Shown here one piece after another: positions 8,908 through 28,037 of a stretch of 64,000 nt of DNA (positions are counted from its first letter, which is position 1; the number at the start of each line of letters is the position of its first letter). The position numbers were made by a program, and so were the translations under genes. Source of the stretch: Actinomycetales bacterium. GTDB taxonomy: Bacteria; Actinomycetota; Actinomycetes; Actinomycetales; Dermatophilaceae. The notes beneath the pieces were generated by a model, which made no database searches, was not told the DNA's origin, and worked only from the letters and a program-made list of their open reading frames with translations. The stretch is taken from the NCBI GenBank assembly GCA_016715285.1, contig JADKAO010000002.1, forward strand, positions 1 to 64,000, in the 5' to 3' direction.

Positions 8908-8925
8908 CCTTGACCAAACCTCAAC
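8908..8925. promoter_or_regulatory. Putative response-regulator operator, copy 3 of 3
   Basis: The plus-strand sequence ccttgaccaaacctcaac shares 14 of 18 bases with copies 1 and 2. It ends 90 bases upstream of the DUF305 start. Confidence 0.45.
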
Positions 8926-9680
8926 ACAAGGACAGTCTCGCGACAACTCGGGGAACGAAGGGTGGAGGACGTGTCCGTCGACACCCTTTCCACGTCCACA
9001 TCCCAGGAGTCACCCATGCGCCAGCCCGTCCGACGCACCATCGCCGTGCTCGTCGCCGCACTGACCGCCGCCACTCTGTCCGCCTGCTCGACCACGTCCA
9101 ACGACTCAGGCATGAGCGGCATGGACCATGGCGCCAGCCCGATGCCCAGCGGGAGTTCGCCCGCTGTCACGGGCAGTTCCACCGCCCGGACGGGCGATGT
9201 CATGTTCGCGCAGATGATGATTCCTCATCACGAGCAGGCCATCGAGATGGCCGACCTGGCGCTGAAGAACTCCACGGCCTCTCCCGAGGTCCGCACGTTG
9301 GCTGCCGACGTCAAGAAGGCCCAGGACCCCGAGATCGCGACCATGCGCGGCTGGCTGTCCAGCTGGGGCGCGGCCCCGAGTGCAGGCGGAGGCATGGACC
9401 ACGGCAGCGGCATGATGAGCAGCGATGACATGGTCAAGCTCGAGACGGCCCAAGGCGCCGAGTTCGACCGCATGTGGCTGACGATGATGGTCCAGCACCA
9501 CCGAGGCGCCGTCACCATGGCGCAGCAGGTCCTCACCACGACCGACAACCCTGAGGTGAAGCATCTCGTCGAAGCGATCAGCAAGGCGCAGAACGCCGAG
9601 ATCGCCACCATGCAGGGAATGCTCTGGCGCTCTCCGACACCCGGACGCGCTCCCGCCCCCACCGACATCGGAAGGCTGCC

Positions 9681-12033
<2,353 letters not shown>

Positions 12034-12091
12034 CCGGCGGGCTCTTGCGTGAGAGACGCTGAAACACACCTCGCGCGATCCCCTGCAATTG

Positions 12092-12148
12092 GGTCGATCA
12101 CGCAAAGTAGCCTGCACACACTCGTGCAATCCTCGCTGCATCTCGACA
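12092..12148 (-). repeat. IS-like terminus, copy C, right edge of metal island
   Basis: On the minus strand from 12148 it begins TGTCGAGATGCAGCGAGG and contains gattgcacg and ggctactttgcg, matching the segment at 2904-2955 in the same orientation and sharing TGTCGAGATG with the facing end at 2962. It supplies the last 16 codons and the stop of the truncated surface-protein gene, so it marks an insertion or deletion junction. Confidence 0.45.
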
Positions 12149-15100
12149 GGGCACGCCGTTGCTCACCATTGCGTTGGGGGTGATGCCGCCGGGGATCGGG
12201 GCGGCGCCACTGGTTCGGGGGTCGACGGAGTAGATCGCGAACTGAGCCCCACCCACCGGGCACGTCGAGACGTTGACGTCACAGTTCATCCCGAACTTCT
12301 GCAGCGAGATGGCCTTCTTGGGCTCCTGGACGGGGACACACGCGTCGTTGTTGCTGGTGCCGTCGGTGTCGCCGGTGAGGGTGACCTGAAGAAGCCGCCG
12401 AAGGTCGGGGTCCCAGCATCGCCGTGTCGCACTTGCCGGCCGCAGCCCACTGCGCGCCGGTCGGGTTCGTGATGCGGGCACTCCACCACGACGGTGTAGG
12501 TCACCGACCCCCACCAGGCACCGCGGTGGTGGACGGCGGAATCGTGAAGGTCATCGTCGAGGCACCCGGCGTCGGCACGGTGAGCGCCTGACCGCCCAAG
12601 GTCACGTCGGTGATGAGGAATCCGGTCGGCAAGGTGATCTGGTCGGTAATCGCCGCGTGGTTGGACGCGACCGTCCCCTGGTTGGTCACCTTGATGGTGT
12701 AGGTGGTCGTCGCAGTGAAGCTGTTGGACACGGTGTCGTAGGTCGCGATGAGGTTCGGCCCCTGTGCCACCAGCGACACCGCCGGTGGTCGCCTTCTCGA
12801 CGGCCCACGCCGACTGCACCTTGACCGGGACGCACGCCACGTTGTCCTCGGCGGCGATCGACGAGTAGGTGAGGTCCTCGTTGTTGATCGCGGTCATGTT
12901 CGGTATGCCGCCCGCGAAGGACGTGTAGGTGCCGCCGGTCGTCGACGTGAGCGACGCACAGCTGCTGAGCGCAGCGGCATTGGTCTCGAAGACGCTCTGG
13001 GTCGAGCCGGCAGGCACCGTCAGGTCGAGCTTAAGCGGGATCGAGATGGTGAAGGTGACCGCTCCGTTATTGGGCAGGTTGGCGACCGAGGTCGCGAGGG
13101 TCGCCCAGGTCGCGAGCTGGGTCTGGGTCACGCTGCTGACGAGGCCTGTGGCGGTGGCGCCGGTCGTGCCGGCGTTGTAGGTGACCGTGGCCGTCTTGCT
13201 GCCATCCCAGAGCAAACCGGCGGGCACGAGGAAGCCGTCGTGATCGGGCCAGTGGTTGTCGTGAAACCAGACGTATTGGTCACCGTGATGGTGTAGTTGG
13301 CCGTGAAGGTGCCGTCAGCCGCCGGGGTGATGGTCTGCCCGATGTGGGTGTTGTCGGCGATCGGCGTCGTGCCGTCTTGACGATGTGGACCTTGGGCTTC
13401 TTGGTGTTCTTGATCGTGCAGACGATGTCCTGGTTGGCTGCGACCGAGATGGAGCCGTTGGTCACGGGGACGACGGTCGCCGGCGTGGTCTTGACATTGA
13501 CGCACGACCAGGTCGCGTACAGGTCATAGGTCGCTGAGAGCGCAGCACCCGACAAGTCGCCTTGCTCGCCGAGGAGGTAGGTGCCCGGGACGACGACACT
13601 GCTCGGACCGATGGCCCCGGAGGTGGCGGAGACGCCCTCGAGACCTGATGGGCCGGCGGCGTAAGGTCGAAATACTGCGAGTCGGTCGAGGTCGTCAGGA
13701 CGACCCCGTTTTGGTCAACGATCTGCTTGACCAGGCTGAGCTTGGCGCTCGCCACCGGAATACACGCCTTGTTGTTGGTCGCTCCGTCGGTGTCGGTCGT
13801 TGATTGTCACGAGTTGAAGACACCACTTCCGGCCGTACTGCGTCGGTCGACCCACACGAACCGGATCGACGACCAGTTCGCTGCCGTCGGGTAAGTTGGG
13901 CTTGACGGTGACGGTCACCAGATAGGTCTTGAGATCGGTTTGGTCTGGCCGTCGGGTTTGTCCTGCGGCCGGGTCGAGAGTGCGGTTGATGGTGAACGGA
14001 CTCGTGACAGGTGTGGGCCGTGCCTCCAGGCGGTGTGAGCGTGATAGCGGGAGACCGGAACGCGAGGACGGTGACCGTGTCGGTGACCGTCGCTTTTGCT
14101 CGCGTCCCGACGGCAGTGACCGTGACGAGGTATTTCACGACAAGAGTGCCGTCGGCGTTGAAGGTCGCCGGCTGCGTGCTCGTGGTCCCAGCAGGCGCAA
14201 CCGTCCTGCCCGGCTGAATGACCCTGACTTCTGCACCCTTGAATGCAGTGCCTCAGTGACGTCGGTCGTCCTTGGGGAACGAGCACGAGGCCAGGTTGAC
14301 GGGCCGCCGTTGGCGCCTACTGGCCAACCGGTAAGCGGGGGTGAAACTGCGGTCGCGGCAAGGGTGTTCTTCCAGTCGATCGTGTAGAGCTTCGCTGTCG
14401 CAGAATTGGTGCCCAGGGTGGTGTACAGCACGTCGTTGACAAAGGCGAGGCCGCGCAAGAGGCCAGCGCTCGTTTGCACGGCCTGCGTGACCGTGACCGA
14501 GGCAGGCATGGGCGACGCGGTTGCGTTCGCAGCGAAGTTGTTGACCTTCGCGATGTACTCGACGTTGCTGGCGCTGTAGGCCAGGTACAGATTCCCGTTG
14601 CCGTCAAAGGCCATGTCAGCCATCTGGCCAAATATCACTGGCGCTGTAGTCCCCGGATGCCTGATGCCTGGCCCAGTCGTCCATGCAGCAGTCGTCAGCG
14701 TGCCGTTGACCAGTCCAGCAACCTGCGCAGCGGTGAGGAAGCGCGTGCCACCGGACGCGCTTGACGCCCACAAATTCCCGTTCTGGTCAAACGCCATCGC
14801 GGTGTAGTAGGAGGACGAAAGGTTGGAGCTCAGGAATTGCTTCGGCGTTGGAGGGCTGGTCGAGGTGTCGACCACGATGAGCGTCTGACTCATCGTCGCC
14901 AAGTTGTACCTCAACGCAAAAATGCGAGTCTCATGCAGCGCGCTCGTCGCGATGGCGTCGGACTGGTTGTCAATCTGGTAGTTCACTGTGCTGGCTGCGC
15001 TCCCGGGCTTCCAGGAGGAGAGCGAGGTCGTATTGCCCGCCGCGCCGGTGTTGACGAGACCGCGAGACGGTCAGCACACGTCAGTGGCGCCTGCGTGCCA

Positions 15101-16263
15101 GGAGTTGAGAAGACGTCGTAGTCGAAACCTGCGGTCGACGTGTTGGCCCGAGCGATCTCGGTGTTGATCCCGAACTCACGGTTGATCGTGCCATCACCCG
15201 TGACGCCGCCGGGGAGGCACCCTAAGTAGGTCACTTCACGCTCAACGGTGATGACCGTGCCGGCTGGCAACCAGGTATTACCTGTCCACGTGGTGGTGTC
15301 GTACGGCCAGTTCAGCGAGTCGAGCCAGTCGGCGCTCGTGAACTGGCTCTGGGTCGTCGGGTCCGAGCCAATGAAGAACGGCGAACTCGGGTCAGTCGTC
15401 CGGTAGGTGGCATTGGCCATGACTGCGGACGTCAGATCTGATCCGTCCGTGCCGCTGATGACCTTGATGGTGTCGCCCTCGGCGAGGGGGTCATTCCAGG
15501 CGCGAATCTGAGTTGACCCGTCTGGCGTGAGGATGACCTTGCCTTGGCCGGCGACGTCAGCGAACTTCATGTCGACCAACCACGCGCCGGCCGTTCCGAC
15601 CTTTTGCACGAAGGTGTACGTCCCAGCGCACTGTCCCGGGAAATCGGTCTTGCTGACCGGTTCCAACTTGATACTGAGGACCTTGGTGTCGATCTTGGCC
15701 GTGGCAGTGCCGAGAATCGGGGTGCCATTAGGCAGCGGCGACGCAACCTTCGCGTTTTGAGTGAAGGTGATGACACCGTCAGTCTTGATGTTGGCGTAGG
15801 TCACCGTGCACGTCGTGGTCGTGCACGACAGTGTCGTCGGCGCCGGGTATGCCGGGGTGGAGGTGAAGTTCGCCGCTGTGGGGACCGCCGTCCAGGGCGC
15901 GTTGCCGTCCGCGTTGATCGTGAGGACAACCTCATTCGTCGTGCCGACCTCAGCCATGTTCGCGAGGGTGAACGTCGCCTTGTACTGATAGGTGTCCCCA
16001 GGCTTAGGTTCTGGGCTCGTTGGGGTGTGCGACACGTCGACCGTGACGGTGGCGGCGGTGCCAGCAGAGGGCGGGAACGTCCCCGGGATATAACCCTGGG
16101 CCTCGCGCGCCGTGCCACCCAGCGTGGCCGCCAGGAAGACGAGCGCGAGTGCCGTTGCCAAAGTACGCGTAGGGAGCGTCGTCCGCTGTCGCAGCCAGAT
16201 GCCACATCGACGGAAGATACCCGGACGGGTATACCTCCCCCGAGACATCGCTATTCGCCGCAC
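12098..16263 (-). pseudogene. Large secreted surface protein with DUF11-like repeats, frameshifted and 3'-truncated
   Basis: The start is probably GTG 16263, six bases after GGAG. A long signal peptide follows (TLATALALVFLAATLGGTA). The N-terminal 400 residues (to about 15060) are an exported Thr-rich region. Next, in another frame, comes a propeller-like part with MAFDQNGNLWASS and MAFDGNGNLYLAYS (to about 14290). Then, in at least four frames, come DUF11/Ig-like repeats such as YTIKVTNQGTVASNHAAITD. A SpaA-like block near the end (NCDVNVSTCPVGGAQFAIYS) breaks off at NAMVSNG, where the IS-like terminus at 12148 takes over; no LPxTG anchor remains. At least six indels are visible. The role would have been adhesion or cell-surface architecture. 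Confidence 0.7.
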
Positions 16264-16493
16264 CAAGACTCCAAGATGAATGTGATACCCGCACGTACAG
16301 TTGTGACGTCTGCGTGCTTAGCTGTAAGGCCCCCAGGCAATCCAGCTGTGGATGATGCTTCCCCCCGGAAGCGTCGTCCCTGCTGACGACAACTCCACGT
16401 TAACTCAGATCACTATCAATTAACAAGCGTCAACGTGCGATCGGCCCTGCCTGGCCCTGTTATCACTCTCACGACAAAAAACCTGTCATGAAA

Positions 16494-16533
16494 ACACCCG
16501 TGCCCTCCGGCATGAGCCGGAGGGCACGGGTGT
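16494..16533 (-). terminator. Intrinsic terminator downstream of ppdK
   Basis: A perfect 17-bp stem (acacccgtgccctccgg) with a 6-base loop, followed on the minus strand by TTTTC and, a little further on, a longer T run. It lies 48 bases past the ppdK stop. The rest of the 315-base gap 16267-16581 shows no gene; it contains AT-rich stretches near 16400-16430 and one CGGCATAC octamer near 16557. Confidence 0.85.
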
Positions 16534-16581
16534 CTCTAAAACGGTTCTAGCGCAACGGCATACGCTGCACTAGGGCATGGG

Positions 16582-19269
<2,688 letters not shown>

Positions 19270-19515
19270 GCGGGGATGGATCCTTCCGGCAGGGGGGCCA
19301 AGATGGGGCGTGCGCCATTGCACCTAACGTCCATCTTGGACCATTCCACGCTCCCGCGCCCGGGGCCAAGGCCCTAGGTCCTCTCGGAGCGCCAACTTGG
19401 GGTATCTCGCAATCGGCCGCTGGTATGCCGTTCACGCAGCAGCTCCCAGCGTTCACCTGGAGCACCTTGCGCTGGCCACTTCCGGTTCCGCTCGTCCCAA
19501 GACGGCCCACACACG

Positions 19516-19554
19516 CAGGTATGCCGCCCGCTCGGTGAGCGGACGGCATACCTG
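19516..19554. terminator. Hairpin made of an inverted pair of GTATGCCG octamers after rpoC
   Basis: CAGGTATGCCG and its complement flank an inner CCGCTC/GAGCGG stem with a GGT loop and one C.A mismatch. It starts 29 bases past the rpoC stop, the usual place for the operon terminator, but there is no T run on either strand. A third octamer is at 19420. The remainder of the gap 19270-19582 shows nothing else I can support. Confidence 0.6.
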
Positions 19555-19582
19555 CTGCTGTTGCAGTAAAAGCGAGACCCGA

Positions 19583-23524
<3,942 letters not shown>

Positions 23525-23567
23525 GTGGTTCCTTCTCTCGTTACCTAAGTCTCGTCAGGATGTCCCT

Positions 23568-23613
23568 GGGGTATGCCGTGCCGCGCACCTGCGGTGAGCG
23601 GCACGGCATACCC
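23568..23613. terminator. Hairpin of inverted GTATGCCG octamers between rpoB and rpoC
   Basis: A perfect 16-bp stem (gggtatgccgtgccgc and complement) with a 13-base loop lies in the middle of the 102-base rpoB-rpoC gap. No T run follows on the minus strand, so it may be a processing or attenuation site rather than a full terminator. The two arms are octamer copies in inverted orientation. Confidence 0.6.
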
Positions 23614-23626
23614 GAATGTGTCTGTG

Positions 23627-26600
23627 TCAGACCTCTTCGACACTGGACGGCTCACGCCGACTCAGGTCGATGCCCAGTTCCTCAGCGGCCCGGAAGACGT
23701 CTTCGTCCGACTCGCGCATTTCGATCGCCTGACCGTCGGAGGACAGCACCTCGACGTTGAGGCAGAGCGACTGCATTTCCTTGAGCAGGACCTTGAACGA
23801 CTCGGGGATGCCGGAGTCGGGGATGTTCTCGCCCTTGACGATGGCTTCGTAGACCTTGACGCGCCCAGGCACGTCGTCGGACTTGATCGTCAGGAGTTCC
23901 TGCAGCGTGTATGCCGCGCCGTAGGCCTCGAGCGCCCAGACCTCCATCTCACCGAAGCGCTGGCCACCGAACTGGGCCTTACCGCCGAGCGGCTGCTGGG
24001 TGATCATCGAGTAGGGGCCAGTCGAGCGAGCGTGGATCTTGTCGTCGACGAGGTGGTGGAGCTTGAGGATGTACATGTAGCCCACCGAAACCGGCTCGGG
24101 GAACGGCTCGCCGGAGCGGCCGTCGAAGAGGCGGGTCTTGCCCGATTTGTCGATGAGGCGGACCCCATCGCGGGTCTTGTGCGTCGAGTCGAGCAGGCCG
24201 GTGATGACGTCTTCACGGGCACCGTCGAAGACTGGGCTGGCCACGCGGGTGCCGGGAGGCGCCTCGTGGTTGTCCATGGGGATGGCCATCGCCCAGTTGG
24301 GTGAGCCCTCGATCTTCCACCCGCGGGAAGCTGCCCAGCCGAGGTGAAGCTCGAGGATCTGGCCGATGTTCATGCGGCCAGGGACACCGAGCGGGTTGAG
24401 GACGACGTCGACGGGCGTGCCGTCCTCAAGGAAGGGCATGTCCTCGATCGGGAGGATCTTGGAGATGACGCCCTTGTTGCCGTGACGACCGGCGAGCTTG
24501 TCACCGTCGGTGATCTTGCGGCGGTTGGCGACATAGACGCGGACGAGCTGGTTGACACCCGGGGGCAGATCGTCGCCGTCGTCCTTGTTGAAGACGCGGA
24601 CGTCGATGACGGTGCCAGTCTCACCATGGGGCACCTTGAGGGAGGTGTCGCGGACCTCGCGAGCCTTCTCGCCGAAGATGGCGCGCAGGAGGCGCTCTTC
24701 GGGGGTTAGCTCGGTCTCACCCTTGGGCGTGACCTTGCCGACGAGCAGGTCGCCGTCGCGGACCTCGGCACCGATGCGGATGATCCCGCGCTCGTCGAGG
24801 TCGGCGAGGACCTCCTCGGAGACGTTGGGGATGTCCCGGGTGATCTCCTCGGGGCCCAGCTTGGTGTCGCGGGCGTCGACCTCGTGCTCCTCGATGTGGA
24901 TCGAGGAGAGGACGTCGTCCTGGACGAGGCGTTGCGACAGGATGATCGCGTCCTCGTAGTTGTGGCCTTCCCACGGCATGAACGCCACGAGCAGGTTGCG
25001 GCCGAGGGCCATTTCGCCACCATCGGTGGCGGGGCCATCGGCGATAACGCTGCCCTTTTCGACCCGGTCACCCTCGTTGATGAGGACGACCTGGTTATAG
25101 CAGTTGCCCTGGTTGGAGCGGCGGAACTTGGCGATCCGGTAGGTGCGGTTAGTGCCGTCGTCCTGGGCGACCGTCACGAGATCAGAGGAGACCTCGGTGA
25201 CGACACCAGGAGCTTCGGCGAGCACGACGTCACCGGAGTCGATCGCGGCGCGGTATTCCATGCCGGTGCCGACCAGCGGAGCCTCGCTCTTGACCAGGGG
25301 CACGGCCTGCCGCTGCATGTTGGAGCCCATGAGCGCACGGTTGGCGTCGTCGTGCTCGAGGAACGGGATGAGCGCGGTCGCGGCCGACACCATCTGGCGG
25401 GCCGAGACGTCCATGTAGTCGACGTCGGCGCCCGGGACGTATTCGAGCTCGCCACCCTTGGTGCGGACGAGGACGCGCTCCTCGGCGAAGGTGCCGTCAG
25501 CCTTGAGACCGGCGTTGGCCTGGGCCTTGACGAAGAGGTCTTCCTCGTCGGCCGAGAGGTAGTGGACCTCGTCGGTGACGCGACCGTTGACGACCTTGCG
25601 GTAGGGCGTCTCGACGAACCCGAAGGCGTTGATCCGACCGTAGGACGCAAGCGAACCGATGAGACCGATGTTGGGACCTTCAGGGGTCTCGATCGGGCAC
25701 ATGCGGCCGTAGTGGCTGGCGTGGACGTCACGGACCTCCATGCCGGCGCGGTCACGCGAGAGACCACCCGGGCCAAGCGCCGACAGACGGCGCTTGTGGG
25801 TCAGACCCGACAACGGGTTGTTCTGGTCCATGAACTGCGAGAGCTGGCTGGTGCCGAAGAACTCGCGGATCGAGGCGACGACCGGGCGGATGTTGATCAG
25901 GGTCTGCGGCGTGATCGCCTCGACGTCCTGAGTCGTCATGCGCTCGCGGACGACGCGCTCCATGCGCGACAGACCGGTGCGGACCTGGTTCTGGATGAGT
26001 TCGCCGACGCTGCGCAGGCGACGGTTGCCGAAGTGGTCGATGTCATCGGTCGACACCGGCAGCTCGACGTCTTCACCGTTGCGGCGACCCTTGATGGTGT
26101 GTTCGCCTGCGTGCAACGCCACGATGTAGTGAATGGTCGCGACGATGTCGTCGATCGACAGCGTTGACGCGGCCAGCGGCGCCTCGACCCCGAGCTTCTT
26201 GCCCAGCTTGTAGCGACCGACCTTGGCCAGGTCATAGCGCTTGGGGTTGAAGTACAGGTTGTCGAGCAGCGTCTGCGCGGCTTCCTTGGTCGGGGGTTCG
26301 CCCGGACGGAGCTTGCGGTAGATGTCGAGCAGCGCGTCGTCCTGGCCCTGGGTGTGGTCCTTTTCCAGAGTGAGGCGCATCGACTCGTAGTCACCGAAGT
26401 GCTCGAGGATCTGGTCGTTGGTCCAGCCAAGCGCCTTGAGCAGGACGGTGACCGACTGCTTGCGCTTGCGGTCGACGCGGACGCCGACCATGTCGCGCTT
26501 GTCGATCTCGAACTCCAGCCACGCGCCCCGGCTCGGGATGAGCTTGGCGGTGTAGATGTCCTTGTCAGACGTCTTGTCAGGAGTGCGCTCGAAGTAGGCA

Positions 26601-27112
26601 CCGGGGCTGCGGACGAGCTGCGAGACCACGACCCGCTCGGTGCCATTGATGATGAAGGTGCCGCGCTCGGTCATGAGCGGGAAGTCGCCCATGAACACCG
26701 TCTGGCTCTTGATCTCGCCGGTGTTGGTGTTCATGAACTCCGCGGTGACGAACAGCGGCGCGTCATAGGTCTGGTCGCGCTCTTTGCACGACTCGATCGT
26801 CTTGCGCGTCTCTTCGAAGCGGTGGTCACGGAACGACAGCGACATCGACCCGGAGAAGTCCTCGATCGGAGAGATCTCCTCGAAGATCTCTTCCAACCCA
26901 GACCGGTCGGGAACGTCGGTGCGACCGTCGGCTTTGGCGGCCGCAACCCGCGCCTGCCACCGCTCGTTGCCGAGCAACCAGTCGAAACTTTCGGTTTGCA
27001 GTGCCAGCAGATCCGGGACTTCCAGGGGCTCGTGGATCTGGGCGAAGCTCAGCCGGCCAGAGGCCGTCCGTGCAGTGGTGACGTTCTGGGACACGTTGCG
27101 CGAGAGTGCCAA
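23627..27112 (-). CDS. rpoB: RNA polymerase beta subunit, 1161 aa
   Basis: Catalytic beta subunit. I chose TTG 27112 (reading LALSRNVSQNV) because GGAAGGA sits 7 bases upstream and actinobacterial RpoB proteins commonly use such a start; an open upstream extension of 13 codons has no ribosome site. The rifampicin region reads GTSQLSQFMDQNNPLSGLTH then KRRLSALGPGG, the sensitive wild type at the usual resistance positions. The sequence ends in the acidic family tail (GIDLSRREPSSVEEV). Intact. It heads the rpoBC transcript. Confidence 0.98.
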   Translation of the reverse strand: MALSRNVSQNVTTARTASGRLSFAQIHEPLEVPDLLALQTESFDWLLGNERWQARVAAAKADGRTDVPDRSGLEEIFEEISPIEDFSGSMSLSFRDHRFEETRKTIESCKERDQTYDAPLFVTAEFMNTNTGEIKSQTVFMGDFPLMTERGTFIINGTERVVVSQLVRSPGAYFERTPDKTSDKDIYTAKLIPSRGAWLEFEIDKRDMVGVRVDRKRKQSVTVLLKALGWTNDQILEHFGDYESMRLTLEKDHTQGQDDALLDIYRKLRPGEPPTKEAAQTLLDNLYFNPKRYDLAKVGRYKLGKKLGVEAPLAASTLSIDDIVATIHYIVALHAGEHTIKGRRNGEDVELPVSTDDIDHFGNRRLRSVGELIQNQVRTGLSRMERVVRERMTTQDVEAITPQTLINIRPVVASIREFFGTSQLSQFMDQNNPLSGLTHKRRLSALGPGGLSRDRAGMEVRDVHASHYGRMCPIETPEGPNIGLIGSLASYGRINAFGFVETPYRKVVNGRVTDEVHYLSADEEDLFVKAQANAGLKADGTFAEERVLVRTKGGELEYVPGADVDYMDVSARQMVSAATALIPFLEHDDANRALMGSNMQRQAVPLVKSEAPLVGTGMEYRAAIDSGDVVLAEAPGVVTEVSSDLVTVAQDDGTNRTYRIAKFRRSNQGNCYNQVVLINEGDRVEKGSVIADGPATDGGEMALGRNLLVAFMPWEGHNYEDAIILSQRLVQDDVLSSIHIEEHEVDARDTKLGPEEITRDIPNVSEEVLADLDERGIIRIGAEVRDGDLLVGKVTPKGETELTPEERLLRAIFGEKAREVRDTSLKVPHGETGTVIDVRVFNKDDGDDLPPGVNQLVRVYVANRRKITDGDKLAGRHGNKGVISKILPIEDMPFLEDGTPVDVVLNPLGVPGRMNIGQILELHLGWAASRGWKIEGSPNWAMAIPMDNHEAPPGTRVASPVFDGAREDVITGLLDSTHKTRDGVRLIDKSGKTRLFDGRSGEPFPEPVSVGYMYILKLHHLVDDKIHARSTGPYSMITQQPLGGKAQFGGQRFGEMEVWALEAYGAAYTLQELLTIKSDDVPGRVKVYEAIVKGENIPDSGIPESFKVLLKEMQSLCLNVEVLSSDGQAIEMRESDEDVFRAAEELGIDLSRREPSSVEEV

Positions 27113-27263
27113 CGGGGGTCCTTCCACAGGCGTGCTGTCTGGTCGACGCACTGCCCGGGCTTACGCCGCCTCCGGGTCCGGTCCATAGCTCGGCCGTACC
27201 TGGGGCACGGAAAGTGAGCGACGCATCGGCAACGGGGACAGCGCAGGGGCAGCGCAAAATAGG

Positions 27264-27293
27264 AGCCTAGCCGAAACAAGGCATGACTGTCCA
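27264..27293 (-). promoter_or_regulatory. Candidate rpoBC promoter
   Basis: On the minus strand TGGACA (27293-27288) and TAGGCT (27269-27264) are 18 bases apart, a good actinobacterial sigma-70-type pair, leaving a leader of about 150 bases before the rpoB start. The rest of the 353-base gap 27113-27465 shows no gene; one octamer lies at 27380. Confidence 0.45.
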
Positions 27294-27465
27294 GCCGAGT
27301 CAAATCCTGCAGCTCACCGTGGGTGCGATTGCTCAGCGAACGCCACGTGCGCAGACTCGATGGGCAAAAGGATGACCTGTATGCCGCCCTGCGTCAAGGC
27401 AGGGGTCGGCCCGGTGTGTCGAAGTGCATGTCGCCGACGTGGCCGCGCTGCTTAGGCTGGGCTGC

Positions 27466-27957
27466 ATGGGAGATCTCGTTCGGGTCCTCTGGTGGCTCGC
27501 CACCCTCGCGCTCGTGGGGATCTTTGGGTATGCCGTGTGGGCCCTTCCCAGCCAGGTCCCGATGCACGTCGATCTGGCGGGCAATGTGACGGAGTGGGGT
27601 GACAAGACCGGTCTGCTCGCGGGGCTCGCGACGGGAGTCGGGTCGTCGGTGCTGGTGGGTTGGCTGGCGCGTGGGATCGGCCGGTCAATGTCGTTGGACT
27701 TCGTCAATGTGCCCTCTAAGGACCGGTGGCTGCCCGATCACGAGGCCGAGTTGCGCGAGCGGGTCTCGACCGACCTGTATGCCGTCGGCGCGATCACGTC
27801 GGCGATGATCGGCGCCTTGACGCTGGGGATGGTCGCGATCGCGCACGGTGCCCCCACGATGCCCAGCTGGGCCACCATTGCTGGCATCGGGTGCGTCGCC
27901 GTCTTGCTCATCCAGGTCGTCGTCATGATCACCGTGCGTTACCGGTCTCCGGGCTAG
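27466..27957 (+). CDS. DUF1648-containing membrane protein, 163 aa
   Basis: Start at ATG 27466 (MGDLVRVLWWLATLALVGIF). It has four predicted membrane helices: about residues 4-22, 45-63, 110-130 and 135-157. The loop after TM1 holds the DUF1648 signature (LPSQVPMHVDLAGNVTEWGD). Function is unknown; the domain is common in small Gram-positive membrane proteins, some near SdpI-type immunity proteins. It is transcribed away from rpoB and stands alone before glcD. No lesion. Confidence 0.7.
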   Translation: MGDLVRVLWWLATLALVGIFGYAVWALPSQVPMHVDLAGNVTEWGDKTGLLAGLATGVGSSVLVGWLARGIGRSMSLDFVNVPSKDRWLPDHEAELRERVSTDLYAVGAITSAMIGALTLGMVAIAHGAPTMPSWATIAGIGCVAVLLIQVVVMITVRYRSPG

Positions 27958-28037
27958 GCCTGTCCCCTAGACGGAGCGGCTCATGGCGGTCAGGATGGGG
28001 CACGTGCACCGCCGCTAGCTCCTGAAGGGAGCCGCTC

